Counted from the stretch's first letter, positions 51,696 to 60,793 are shown. The stretch: 64,000 nt of DNA from Paenibacillus piscarius (GCF_022234545.1 NZ_JAIEUI010000001.1:666899-730898), one strand, 5' to 3'. Made by a program: numbers and translations. The notes: a model not told the origin generated them from the letters alone.

Positions 51696-52994
51696 TCACT
51701 TCCCGGAGACCAAGGCAATATAGCTTACAGGGCCTGGGAAAAGCTTGGTTTTGGTCTTACCGTCATTGCTGAACCGGTACAGAGCATTGTTGTCCGAGGC
51801 ATTGATATAATACAGACCCGGGATTTGATCCGCAATGACAGTGTAATCGGAGTCTACACCGGACATTTTGGTTAAGGTGGAATTGGAATTCAGGACATAA
51901 GCGTCGGATGTGGTAAACAACACGGTAGTAAGCGCTGTTCCGTTCTTAACTGTTCTGATATCCTTCACATTCGTCAGCGGCAGCAGCCTGGAGGAGAGCA
52001 CTTTGCCGTTAGCCAGCGTGCTGATGTAGGCTTTGCCCTTGGAATCCGCATATACCAGCTTGTTGCCGGCAACCTCGCTGATGCTCATCACACTGTTCTG
52101 GCTGAGCTGCAGGATTTTGCCGTTCTTGTCCATCAGGAAGCCCTTGCCTGTGTTATAGTTGAAATCCTCCCCTTCAGCATCCAGCTTAATTCCCTTATTG
52201 AACAAGAAATATTGGCCGGACCAGGTCCCCGAGTTGACATCATTCGATTTCAAAGGGTTGCCGGCATTGGCTGCTTTGGGAGTTCCGCCGCTTAAGGGAA
52301 GGGTGTAGAGCGCCATGGAATTCAGGGAATATTCCGTTTCTTCTGGTGCGGTATCAATCATTAGACGATTGGTTGTGTTGTAAGGATGGAAGAACCAGCT
52401 CTTAGGCACAACCCCGCTGGCGATCCACTGGATAGCTCCGCTGCCGTCGCGCGGCCTGGAGGCTACCCATCGCTCTGTGCTGTTCCTGAGCGCGTTGTAG
52501 TAGAGGCGTCCGCCCCGGACGTCGAAGGCCTTGAAGCTCATATCCGCGTTGTCCGCAATCAGGGTAAGCTGCGGATCATTCCCGGCGTCCGCCCAGGTGC
52601 GGTAGATGTGTCCGGTATCATCCAGGAAGTACAGGTAGGGGCCATCGAACAGGTAATAGAGAATATAACGGTCCTCCAAGAAGTTAGTGACGGCAGTATC
52701 GGGGTTCACCATGGATATACGCTGAAGTCCCATCGCATTCTCATAATAGAAATACAGATATTTGCCGGTCGATGTTAACCCCTTGCCCTCAAAATGGTCT
52801 GTAAGCTTCAATGTCTCCCTGCCGTCTGCTGATACGCGGTATAGAGCTTCGTTAGAGACAAAGTATACGTAGGATGGAGCCGAAGCCGTTGCTGCTGCCG
52901 CCTGTCTGCTGCCCCCGGCTATGCCGGTTACCGCCAGCAGAAGTACAAGCAGAGGGAAGCCTGTTCTTCTGAATATTCGCTGAATAGCGTTCAT
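51696..52994 (-). CDS. Secreted DUF5050 beta-propeller-like protein
   Basis: A 432-residue secreted protein with a signal peptide (about 1-33, ending near AAAA). The mature part is a series of ~45-residue beta units with aromatic motifs such as YVYFVSNEALYRVSADGRET, YLYFYYENAMGLQRI, YLYFLDDTGHIYRTW and LYYNALRNSTERW, typical of DUF5050-type propellers. No catalytic motif is visible. AAAGGAG lies upstream of the ATG at 52994; the longer in-frame reading adds 47 residues lacking a signal-peptide start. It lies 28 bp after the carbamoyltransferase gene on the same strand, which may be co-transcribed. Confidence 0.78.
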   Translation of the reverse strand: MNAIQRIFRRTGFPLLVLLLAVTGIAGGSRQAAAATASAPSYVYFVSNEALYRVSADGRETLKLTDHFEGKGLTSTGKYLYFYYENAMGLQRISMVNPDTAVTNFLEDRYILYYLFDGPYLYFLDDTGHIYRTWADAGNDPQLTLIADNADMSFKAFDVRGGRLYYNALRNSTERWVASRPRDGSGAIQWIASGVVPKSWFFHPYNTTNRLMIDTAPEETEYSLNSMALYTLPLSGGTPKAANAGNPLKSNDVNSGTWSGQYFLFNKGIKLDAEGEDFNYNTGKGFLMDKNGKILQLSQNSVMSISEVAGNKLVYADSKGKAYISTLANGKVLSSRLLPLTNVKDIRTVKNGTALTTVLFTTSDAYVLNSNSTLTKMSGVDSDYTVIADQIPGLYYINASDNNALYRFSNDGKTKTKLFPGPVSYIALVSGK

Positions 52995-53022
52995 ATCAAC
53001 ACTCCTTTTCAACTCGATAACT

Positions 53023-53871
53023 TCAATGTGATAAGCAATAGAGCAGAATGGCCTGTTGAACATACAGCAGGCTGTGCTTAAATCCGAATCCGGCAAAATA
53101 AGGCGAAGCGATAACCTCTTCACTAACCTCCTCATTGTGGTAGAAGGGAGGACAGGGGTTCAGCAGCGCCCCGGGCCGGGCCTGCATCATCCGCTCCAGT
53201 GTGATCTGATATTGGCTGATGTACTCAGCGGTCAGGAATTCCCCGGGCAGTGAATCGGTCAGAATCACATCACTTTCCTGCAGAATACTCTCCAGACTGG
53301 TGTGAAAAGTATAATTCCGCTGATTAATGCTTCCCATCTCATTACCCGGAGAACATACATGATGAAAAACAAGATTCAGCACCTGCGCCGCCTCCATCCA
53401 GGTCCGTGCAATATTGCCGGCCGGTCCAACGAAGGTGTAGGTCAGCTCCCGGTAGTTGTCCCGGAGGGTGCGCAGCGCATACAGGTCTGCCAGAATCTCA
53501 CACGGATGATTATGCGCAGTCATTGCATTAATGACCGGAACAGAAGCATGTGCGGCGAGCGCTTCCAGTTTGCACAGTTCAGGGTGTCTGGCGATGATCC
53601 CGTCACCCCAATTCTCCAGATAGCGGATGACATCGCCCGGCAGCTCTTTTTTGTCGAGAGTCTCCGGCGGAAATGTAATATAAGCCCCGCCAAGGTCCCT
53701 AATGCCCTTCTCGAAGCTTACCCGGGTCCGCAGACTGGTCTCCGGGAAGAAGAGAATCATGGTTTTGCCCTGCAGCAGAGGTTCCGGCTTGCTGAGCCGG
53801 AGCCGGCCGGTTAATTCGAAAATCTCGTCGATCTGCGCAGAAGTGAGCTGGTGTATATTCAGCAAATGCAT
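53023..53871 (-). CDS. Divergent aspartate/ornithine carbamoyltransferase-family protein
   Basis: A 282-residue protein of the transcarbamylase family (normally 300-340 residues). It has the carbamoyl-phosphate motif in altered form, FPETSLRTRVSFE (SLRTR at 46-50 instead of STRTR; SLRTR is seen in N-acetyl- and N-succinyl-ornithine enzymes). HPCEILAD at 122-129 replaces the usual HPxQxLxD, with Glu where Gln normally contacts carbamoyl phosphate. The HCLP loop becomes LNPCPPFYHNEEV at 237-249. Substrate specificity, or even catalytic competence, is therefore uncertain. It is not in an arginine operon. Confidence 0.75.
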   Translation of the reverse strand: MHLLNIHQLTSAQIDEIFELTGRLRLSKPEPLLQGKTMILFFPETSLRTRVSFEKGIRDLGGAYITFPPETLDKKELPGDVIRYLENWGDGIIARHPELCKLEALAAHASVPVINAMTAHNHPCEILADLYALRTLRDNYRELTYTFVGPAGNIARTWMEAAQVLNLVFHHVCSPGNEMGSINQRNYTFHTSLESILQESDVILTDSLPGEFLTAEYISQYQITLERMMQARPGALLNPCPPFYHNEEVSEEVIASPYFAGFGFKHSLLYVQQAILLYCLSH

Positions 53872-54115
53872 TGGTGAATTTCCCTCCCATTGGTATGTAA
53901 GAAGCCGGAATACATAATAATGAATAAATATACATCAGCAGGCAATAGTATACAACTGGATTTATGTTAAAATTTCTATTCGGCACTATTCTACCGTCAG
54001 TTGAATCAGGTACATGAACGCATTCAACCACCGCTTGATAGAATGCGCCCGGCTTAGATGCTATGATGATTTCAGGCAGTGCGCACTGTACATTTTGTTA
54101 CTGGAGGTATACGAA

Positions 54116-55039
54116 ATGCTTGACTTGCGTAAGATTGGAGCTTATATTTCGAAGCTTCGCAAAGACCGGGATTGGACCCAATTGGAGCTTGCCGACCAGC
54201 TGAATGTGAGCCATCAGGCGGTATCGAAATGGGAGCGGGGCGACTCGCTGCCCGACATCGGAACGCTTCCGCAGGTCGCGGGGCTCTTCGGCAGAACGGT
54301 CGATGATATTTTGAATGCTGGAGACAACACAGGACATCAGGAGCAGCCGCACCTTGGAATGATTGTTGAGAAAATTGCCGGGAACAGGCCGGATCAGGTG
54401 GCAGAGATGGTCAATACCGGCAAGGCGGAGATAGAAGAGCTGGTAGAGGTGGCGCCGCTGGTCAAAGCAAGCACTCTGCATAAGGTGGCGGAAGGGTTGG
54501 ACAGCAGCACCCTGAAGCTGGATGTGATCATGCGGCTGGCTCCGTTCCTGGGTGAAGATATATTGGATGAGCTGGTTCGTAAGGCAGACAAGGAAGACAT
54601 CCCGTGGAATATCATTGCCGGACTCGCCCCGTTCGTCAGCAGCGGCATCTTAAACGGGCTGGTCCATCAATCGCCGGACGGTTCCAGAGAGTTGAACAAT
54701 CTTGTGGGCATCGCCCCGTTTCTGGAACGGGAGCAGCTGGACCTGTTGGTGCAGCAAGCCCGGGAAGACAGCATAAGCTGGAATTCCATTCAAGCACTGG
54801 CCCCTTTTATCAGCAGAGATACGTTAGGCCGTCTGGTTGACCGGGTGGGAGAGGGCCCTGCCGATGCGAACCGGCTCACGGGACTGGCTCCTTTTTTGGA
54901 CAGACATAAGCTTGAGCAGCTGCTTGGTGAAGTGGAAGCGGAACAGCTTAGCCCGGATTTGCTGGCAAGTCTGGCTCCCTTCATCGATCAGGGGACACTG
55001 AGCAGAATGGTGACCATCGTGCTGAATCAAGCCAAATAG
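54116..55039 (+). CDS. XRE regulator with seven 29-residue LAPF repeats
   Basis: A 307-residue protein. The N-terminal XRE HTH (about 5-62) reads IGAYISKLRKDRDWTQLELADQLNVSHQAVSKWERGDSLPDIGTL (core LADQLNVSHQAVSKWERG). From residue ~110 it consists of seven copies of a unit with [LIV]AP[FL] at 112, 141, 170, 199, 228, 257 and 286, exactly 29 residues apart; each unit carries L..LV about ten residues later. Such regular helical repeats normally form a solenoid that binds a protein or ligand. The ATG at 54116 has CTGGAGG upstream; the longer in-frame reading is unlike the family. The 244-bp gap before it shows no other gene. The partner is not known. Confidence 0.85.
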   Translation: MLDLRKIGAYISKLRKDRDWTQLELADQLNVSHQAVSKWERGDSLPDIGTLPQVAGLFGRTVDDILNAGDNTGHQEQPHLGMIVEKIAGNRPDQVAEMVNTGKAEIEELVEVAPLVKASTLHKVAEGLDSSTLKLDVIMRLAPFLGEDILDELVRKADKEDIPWNIIAGLAPFVSSGILNGLVHQSPDGSRELNNLVGIAPFLEREQLDLLVQQAREDSISWNSIQALAPFISRDTLGRLVDRVGEGPADANRLTGLAPFLDRHKLEQLLGEVEAEQLSPDLLASLAPFIDQGTLSRMVTIVLNQAK

Positions 55040-55047
55040 GCCACAAA

Positions 55048-55085
55048 AAACAGAGCACCGGCGGATCCTCCGCCATGCTCTGTTT
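55048..55085. terminator. Bidirectional terminator between XRE and telA genes
   Basis: AAACAGAGCA and TGCTCTGTTT with an inner GGCGGA / TCCGCC stem lie between convergent genes. Confidence 0.88.
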
Positions 55086-55107
55086 ACGTTGAAATGAAGC
55101 AGCGATG

Positions 55108-56247
55108 CTATAATCCCAGTGTATTGCCTTTTTCCAGCCGCTGGATCTGCTGTTCGCCATCGTCGGCCAGCTCCCGGAACTGGTTGATGGTTTCGCGCAT
55201 TTTGGGGAGGGCCTCCTGCTTGTAGGTGCTGATGGAATCCAGGGCAGAGAGAACGTCGGTGAACGCCTGCTTCAGTGTATCAACGGAGATACTGGTCTCC
55301 AGCGATTGCTTATGAATGGCAGCACCTTGCTCCTTCAGCATTCTGGAGGTTCCGCTGATTAGATTGTCGGTGGTCTGGTTCAGCAGCTCGATTTTTTGGA
55401 GCACAATCTTCTGGTTATAGAGGGCGCTGGCGACGGTTACCGAGATTTTGAGTGCAGAGATGGTCACATTCCGGGCTCTGTCCACACCGCGGATCAGCTC
55501 CTTGTTGTTACGGATTACGACTTCAATGGCCATAATTCCCTGCTGATTAACCACAAGCATCTGCTGCAGATCCATCACCCGCTGGCGCAGCGGGAACAGT
55601 ACTTCCTCGGTAATGAACCGCACCTTATCCTCATCTTCACTGCGCTGTCTGGCGGCTTCGATCTGCTTCTCGATCTCCTGATCCATCAGCATCCCGAGCT
55701 GGATTTCCTTCTTAAGCCGTTTGGTCAGCTCCCGCAGCGTCTGCTGCTCAATCTCCAGTGTGGTGTTGTCGTTCTTTAGTACAGCCTTTCCTTTGTCAAG
55801 CGACTGAATAATGTCTGAGATCACGGCATCAGCCCTCTGGTATTTGGCAAAATAATTCCGCAGCGGGTGGAAGAACTTGCCGAGTATCCCGCTTTTGGCG
55901 AAATCTACGGCACTGGGGTCCAGATCCTTGAGCTGGTGGTGCAGCTCCGTTAGACCCTTGGCGACCTGCCCGCCCTCATCCCCGGTCTTGGACAGATTGC
56001 CTACGGATACCTGCAGCAACGCGTTCTTCTCCGAAGAGGACCGCATCGTGCCCATCCCGAAGCTGTCGATCGATTGCAGCACCGCCTTGCGCTTCTCCAG
56101 CGAGTCGAAATCCAGGTCCAGAATACTGTTGACATTACTGATCGCCTGCTCCTTAAGCTGGGTGACTTCCTCCGGCTCCGGCTGGACCTGCTCCTCAATG
56201 ACCGATTTCAGCTTCTCCGGGCTGGGAATTTCCATGGAAAAAGACAT
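55108..56247 (-). CDS. TelA/YaaN-family protein (toxic anion resistance)
   Basis: A 379-residue helical protein of the TelA family, linked to tellurite and cell-envelope stress; B. subtilis YaaN is a relative. Family blocks include DSLEKRKAVLQSIDSFGMG, GILGKFFHPLRNYFAKYQRADAVI, LDKGKAVLKNDN, and RNVTISALKISVTVASAL. The N-terminus starts MSFSMEIPSPEKL with AGGAGGGTTCAC upstream. It is the third gene of an XpaC-VWA-TelA operon, 30 bp after the VWA gene. Confidence 0.88.
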   Translation of the reverse strand: MSFSMEIPSPEKLKSVIEEQVQPEPEEVTQLKEQAISNVNSILDLDFDSLEKRKAVLQSIDSFGMGTMRSSSEKNALLQVSVGNLSKTGDEGGQVAKGLTELHHQLKDLDPSAVDFAKSGILGKFFHPLRNYFAKYQRADAVISDIIQSLDKGKAVLKNDNTTLEIEQQTLRELTKRLKKEIQLGMLMDQEIEKQIEAARQRSEDEDKVRFITEEVLFPLRQRVMDLQQMLVVNQQGIMAIEVVIRNNKELIRGVDRARNVTISALKISVTVASALYNQKIVLQKIELLNQTTDNLISGTSRMLKEQGAAIHKQSLETSISVDTLKQAFTDVLSALDSISTYKQEALPKMRETINQFRELADDGEQQIQRLEKGNTLGL

Positions 56248-56277
56248 GTGAACCCTCCTTCAGCGTATAATTATCAT

Positions 56278-57963
56278 CTACATTTGCACGTTGAGCAGAT
56301 TACCGATTTTGTAGACCACATCTTCGGTGTCGGCATTGATGTTGGCCGCTTCGTTAATGCTGGAGATGCTCTCCAGTGCCTTGATGTTGGCGTTATATCC
56401 AATGGTGTATACCGGAATCTTGTAGGTCTCAATCAATCCGCGGATCTCATCCAGGGAATGGCCCTCGTTCGTCTCCCCGTCACTGAGGACGAAGATGACG
56501 GGCTTCAGCCCGGGGTTCTGCGTCTGATACTCCTGGAGCATCTTCATCGCCACCACCATCCCGTCAAAAGTGGCCGTGCCCCCCGATGCCTGCAGGCTGT
56601 TAATCGCCCCTACGAACATGGACTGCTGGTTGGTGTCATAGGTGCCGATCGGCAGGTTGATGGTCACGTCACTGGAGTAGGAGACAAAGCCGATGCTGTT
56701 ATCCTTGCCCAGGAACTTCTGGCCCTTCAGCAGCGACTCCTTGAGACGGTTCAGCGGTTCGCCCGCCATGCTTCCTGAGACGTCGGCCACGAAGACTGCG
56801 GCAATCGGCTTGCTGCCGTCTTTTTTCTCCTTCCACAGCTTCTGGGCGGAGCTGAGCAGAGCGCCATCAACGGGCTTCAGCTCCGAGACGTAATCATTCA
56901 GACCGTTGAAGCCTTTGTCTGCGGCGGTCTTCTGGTATTTCTCCTGCTGGACGAATTCGCCGAACTTCCTGATGATTTCCAGCTTCTCCGGCGGCAGATT
57001 GCCAAGGGCATAGAGCGGACTGTCATGTCTCACGCCGAAGGGGGTGAACACGTAGCCGCTGCTGAGATCCTTGGCATTGACAAAGGTCTGGTATTCCAGC
57101 ACGAAGGCATCCAGCCTGCCGGACTTTGCCGCTTCCCGCATTTGCAGCGTGGTCGAAGCAATGAAAGGCACATTCGCCTGGAATTTCTCGAAGCCTTGAA
57201 CAGCCTTCTCGCCCAGCAGATCGTTCTGATCGAAGGTATTAAGGGCGGTAACCAGGAAGTTAAGCCCGGTAGAGCTGGCAAAAGGATCGGTGTAGCCCAT
57301 CGCCAGCTCGTTGGCTGCAATGGCATCGGTGATCGTCTTTACATTGATCGAGCCGTATTTGTCTACGAGCTGATCGTATTTCTGCTTATTCATCACTACA
57401 CCGGCTACATTGCCGGTCAGGCGCTTAGAGACCAGTTCAGTCTGAACGCCGCCGGCCTTGACCATCTCGCCCCACAGCTCGTTGGAGGGAGTGAAGGCAT
57501 CAGGCACGTATTTGCCGGACCGGATATAATCGGCGGCGGTGCCTGAGGCGATATTGCGGATTTTGACCGAGACCGGCTGGCCGTCCACCGTAATGCCCGC
57601 AGCATTGAAGTCTGCCGCTACATCATTCAGCCAGCCGTCATTGCCGGTTCCTGATTTCTCAGTAGACGAGAAGATTTCCGCGAAGCTGCTGGTGGTGCTC
57701 TCAACGGAGATAGGGAACTTGGAGATATCGGGCAGGGAATCCAGGGCGGACGCAGGATCAAGGTCGATCTGTCCTTTTACCGGCTCTGCGCTGGTCACGC
57801 TGATGTCCTTATAGATCCGGTTCAGTCTCTTATCCGCGTCTTCGGCGGAGATTTCGGTTTTGGATTTGCCCAGATTCGAGGTTAAAGTAATGCCAAAATA
57901 GACAAGTGCGAACACAGATACGGCGATAATTGTTAGTACGAACAGTGTTTTGCCTTTCCTCAT
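56278..57963 (-). CDS. Membrane-anchored substrate-binding-like protein with C-terminal VWA domain
   Basis: A 561-residue protein with an N-terminal membrane anchor (about 7-25), a periplasmic-binding-protein-like region (about 80-360, with ASGTAADYIRSGKYVPDAFTPS, VVMNKQKYDQLVDKYG and ALGYTDPFASS-type blocks) and a VWA domain (about 380-555). The MIDAS residues are present: DVSGS in VFVADVSGSMAG, Thr in ASGGTATFDG, and Asp in VLSDGETNEGH. It lies between the XpaC-like and TelA genes with short gaps (18 and 30 bp). VWA-solute-binding fusions with TelA suggest an envelope stress system. Confidence 0.85.
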   Translation of the reverse strand: MRKGKTLFVLTIIAVSVFALVYFGITLTSNLGKSKTEISAEDADKRLNRIYKDISVTSAEPVKGQIDLDPASALDSLPDISKFPISVESTTSSFAEIFSSTEKSGTGNDGWLNDVAADFNAAGITVDGQPVSVKIRNIASGTAADYIRSGKYVPDAFTPSNELWGEMVKAGGVQTELVSKRLTGNVAGVVMNKQKYDQLVDKYGSINVKTITDAIAANELAMGYTDPFASSTGLNFLVTALNTFDQNDLLGEKAVQGFEKFQANVPFIASTTLQMREAAKSGRLDAFVLEYQTFVNAKDLSSGYVFTPFGVRHDSPLYALGNLPPEKLEIIRKFGEFVQQEKYQKTAADKGFNGLNDYVSELKPVDGALLSSAQKLWKEKKDGSKPIAAVFVADVSGSMAGEPLNRLKESLLKGQKFLGKDNSIGFVSYSSDVTINLPIGTYDTNQQSMFVGAINSLQASGGTATFDGMVVAMKMLQEYQTQNPGLKPVIFVLSDGETNEGHSLDEIRGLIETYKIPVYTIGYNANIKALESISSINEAANINADTEDVVYKIGNLLNVQM

Positions 57964-57981
57964 AGGTTCAGCTTCCTTTCG

Positions 57982-58704
57982 CTACTGGTAGAGTTTCGTC
58001 TGCCCGATCAGGGCAGACAATTCCTGCATACACGGCATATCTTCAACGTTTGTATAATCGGTGCTGCCCAGCTCTGTAATTTCCAGCAGCAGCTGATCAA
58101 GCTTCAGCAGAATTTCCTCATTCGCCCCGAGGCTGCCTTTGACATAAGACAGATATTCATGATATAGCGCCGTCTTCTTCTGAATTAAAGAGCTGGAGAA
58201 CCGGCTGGCCGCAGAGTTGTCACTGAATCTGGCGAATTCGGCGGCATCGAACACACTGAGCTTGTTCAGAATCCCCCGGATGTTCAGATAGAAGAGCTTC
58301 TCCACTTCATCTATAACAGAGTGGAACTTGCGGTAGCTGAGCTCAGCCGGATCAAACCGTCTGCCCAGCACCTGGAGCAGCGCCGCCTTCTTCCTGCCGA
58401 TCCGCTCCATCTGATCCAGGGCAAGGGACATATCGTCCTTCAGCACCTTCACATTGCGGTGGCGGCTCAGGCCGGCGGCATAATCCTCCCGCGTCTCATA
58501 GTGCACAGCGGCCGGCCTGACAGCCGGAGGTCTGAAGAGCAAGGTGTAACTCCCGTATAGTACGACTAACAAACTGATGATTAGCAGGGTTGCTGCCGAG
58601 GCCGTTTCCAGCGGGCTTCCGCCGATTTCGACACCGAGCAGGCCGGGAGACAATATGGCAACATTTACGATCACAACCCCGGCAACGAGGCCGAGGAGCT
58701 TCAA
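57982..58704 (-). CDS. XpaC-like membrane protein (5-bromo-4-chloroindolyl phosphate hydrolysis family)
   Basis: A ~240-residue protein with two N-terminal membrane helices (about 4-20 and 35-58) and a cytoplasmic helical part of XpaC-like look, with EDYAAGLSRHRNVKVLKDDM, ERIGRKKAALLQVLGRRFD and HSVIDEVEKLFYLNIRGIL. It precedes the VWA and TelA genes; B. subtilis pairs XpaC with YaaN. The TTG at 58704 has no good ribosome site. An in-frame CTG at 58722 has AGGAGG (58731-58736) exactly 8 nt upstream and would add six residues (LNRSGP); an in-frame stop lies just before it. The true start may be that CTG. Confidence 0.72.
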   Translation of the reverse strand: MKLLGLVAGVVIVNVAILSPGLLGVEIGGSPLETASAATLLIISLLVVLYGSYTLLFRPPAVRPAAVHYETREDYAAGLSRHRNVKVLKDDMSLALDQMERIGRKKAALLQVLGRRFDPAELSYRKFHSVIDEVEKLFYLNIRGILNKLSVFDAAEFARFSDNSAASRFSSSLIQKKTALYHEYLSYVKGSLGANEEILLKLDQLLLEITELGSTDYTNVEDMPCMQELSALIGQTKLYQ

Positions 58705-58943
58705 GGGTCCGGATCTGTTCAGGATCTACACCTCCTCATCTAAGTATATTGGGGCAATGCATATGTTCATTCATACAGAGCTGGGGGACTGGAGGAGTCT
58801 CCTAAATATTACCCATATCACATAGCAATGATTGGATGAAAGGCTGTTATAGACTGGTACGTTTTGAAGCTTGGGGATGTTTCAATTTTTGATTAATATT
58901 TTATCATAACTTGGCACAGGCGGTTCTGATATTTCAGCGAAAG

Positions 58944-58994
58944 GTTTACAAACCGGTCTACAGGTTGTAAACTTAGTCTATGAGTTGTAGACCG
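58944..58994. promoter_or_regulatory. Nested inverted repeats, probable BlaI-type operator
   Basis: GTTTACAA (58944-58951) pairs with TTGTAAAC (58965-58972), and CGGTCTACA (58954-58962) pairs with TGTAGACCG (58986-58994). TACA-GGT-TGTA at 58959-58969 matches the TACA/TGTA core of BlaI/MecI operators. It ends 14 bp before the BlaI-like start codon. The remaining gap (58705-58943) shows no gene. Confidence 0.75.
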
Positions 58995-59008
58995 AAAGGC
59001 GGGACAAT

Positions 59009-59371
59009 ATGGGCAAGAATACGTTAACAGAAACGGAGACCCGGTTCGCCGAGCTGATCTGGAGCCGTGAGCCTATTCCTTCAGGGGACCTTGTGAAGCT
59101 GTGCGAGAGTGAGCTGGGCTGGAAGAAGTCGACGACCTACACCATGCTGAAGCGTCTGGAAGGAAAGGGAATCTTCGAGAACCGCAGCGGCTTGGTCACG
59201 GCTGTTATGAAGAAGGAGGACTTCTATGCCGAGCAGAGCAAGCAGTTCGTAGATGAGACCTTCGCCGGCTCCCTCCCCAGATTCCTGGCTGCGTTCACAC
59301 GGAGCCGGAAGCTCAGCGACAATGAAATCGATGAATTTCTCAAGATCATCAAGGAGCATAAGGAGGAATAG
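59009..59371 (+). CDS. BlaI/MecI/CopY family repressor
   Basis: A 120-residue winged-helix repressor with LTETETRFAELIWSREPIPSGDLVKL, KKSTTYTMLKRLEGKGI and an F..RSGLV wing, followed by a short helical dimerisation tail. Related repressors are cleaved when the partner membrane protease is activated. The ATG has AAGGCGGGAC upstream. The nested inverted repeats just before it are the likely operator. The stop is 2 bp before the start of the M56 protease gene, which is the expected partner. Confidence 0.92.
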   Translation: MGKNTLTETETRFAELIWSREPIPSGDLVKLCESELGWKKSTTYTMLKRLEGKGIFENRSGLVTAVMKKEDFYAEQSKQFVDETFAGSLPRFLAAFTRSRKLSDNEIDEFLKIIKEHKEE

Positions 59372-59373
59372 CC

Positions 59374-60768
59374 GTGGACCTGTTATTTGCCGACCTGCTT
59401 CAGATGAGCATTACGGGCAGCTTGTGCATCCTGGTTGTGATCTCGGCCAGGCTGCTGCTCCGCAAGGCTCCGACCATCTATTCTTATGCCCTGTGGTCTA
59501 TCGTCCTGTTCCGGCTAATCTGCCCGTTCACGTTCGAGAGCCCGCTCAGCTTCATTCCGGCAGATGCGCTGCGGCTTCCGCTTACGGCTTCTCAAGCAGC
59601 AATACCGGAATTTCCCGGAACCTTCCAGGCTCCCCTGGTGCAAGCACTGGAACCGGCCGTACAGACTCCGGCGGCTTCTGGAGAGGCTGCCGGAAGTCCT
59701 GATTCCAGTTCCCTGTGGGTTAAGGTTATCCAGTATGTCTGGCTGGCCGGGATGGGGGTTATGATTATGCATAGTGTATTCGCCATAATCCGGCTAAAGC
59801 GCGACCTGAAGGATGCTGTGCATATTTCCGGCAATCTGTATGAGACCGGACGGATCTCGACCCCGTTTGTAATGGGGGTGCTGAAGCCGCGGATTTATCT
59901 CCCTGCCGGTCTGCAGGAGCAGGAGAAGGTGTATATTATCAAGCATGAGCAGGTGCATATCCGCAGGCTGGACCCTCTGATCAAGCTGATTGCTTTTGCT
60001 GTACTCTGTGTTCATTGGTTGAATCCGCTGGTCTGGCTGGCCTACTACCTGATGTGCGAGGACATGGAGAAGTCCTGCGATGAGAGCGTCATCCGGCAGC
60101 TCGGCAGCGGCATCAAGCAGGATTATTCGCTGTCGCTGCTCGCACTGTCTTCTGGAAGACGGTTTAGCTACCGTACTCCGCTTGCTTTTGGGGAGCATGG
60201 CACGAAAGGGCGCATCCGCAATATTCTGCATTACCGCAAGCCGGGAGTGTGGACGATTCTGCTCTGCATTACAGCAGTCGCAGCGCTCGCTGCAGGCTTG
60301 CTTGGCAATCCCAAGCGGCAGGCAGACCAGGCGGAACGGGAGTACGCCCGGCAATTCATTGAGTCTGCAACCGGTGAAGCAGCTACCGAAGATTTCAATG
60401 CTGCCCCGGAGAGCCGTTTAACGGGCTATGTGACAGGCCTTGCCATAGAGACCGAGACTCTAAGCTTCGATCAGGTGGAGTGGTTGACGATGGAGGATTC
60501 AGACCGTTTTGCCGCCCTGAATATTAGCGAGGAGGATTTGCCTGGCGGGTTCTATATTCTCAATAAATATGAAATTAACGATCCGTACAAGGTCACTGCG
60601 GAAACGGAGTATAAGCTTATAGACCGGGAACAGCCGGGCAGCTTGAAAAGCGTCAGCAAACAGGAGTTCATAGCCTACTTCAAGCCGCTAGCCGGTAACG
60701 CACCCCCATGTACAATTACAGTACGCAATGGTACGGTGACCAGCATCACAGAGGTATATGTGCCGTAA
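59374..60768 (+). CDS. BlaR1-type M56 membrane metalloprotease
   Basis: A 464-residue membrane protein of the BlaR1/MecR1 family. Several helices occupy about residues 1-140, then the zinc-protease motif HEQVH lies at 191-195 with a downstream Glu in MCEDMEKSCDE. A helix near 290-310 leads to a ~150-residue extracellular C-terminal region. Beta-lactam sensors of this family carry a penicillin-binding domain of about 250 residues with SxxK; here I see no such domain, so the sensed signal is probably not a beta-lactam. The GTG start follows the blaI-like gene with a 2-bp gap. Confidence 0.87.
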   Translation: MDLLFADLLQMSITGSLCILVVISARLLLRKAPTIYSYALWSIVLFRLICPFTFESPLSFIPADALRLPLTASQAAIPEFPGTFQAPLVQALEPAVQTPAASGEAAGSPDSSSLWVKVIQYVWLAGMGVMIMHSVFAIIRLKRDLKDAVHISGNLYETGRISTPFVMGVLKPRIYLPAGLQEQEKVYIIKHEQVHIRRLDPLIKLIAFAVLCVHWLNPLVWLAYYLMCEDMEKSCDESVIRQLGSGIKQDYSLSLLALSSGRRFSYRTPLAFGEHGTKGRIRNILHYRKPGVWTILLCITAVAALAAGLLGNPKRQADQAEREYARQFIESATGEAATEDFNAAPESRLTGYVTGLAIETETLSFDQVEWLTMEDSDRFAALNISEEDLPGGFYILNKYEINDPYKVTAETEYKLIDREQPGSLKSVSKQEFIAYFKPLAGNAPPCTITVRNGTVTSITEVYVP

Positions 60769-60793
60769 ATATCAAATTTTAAAGAGTTAAGGG

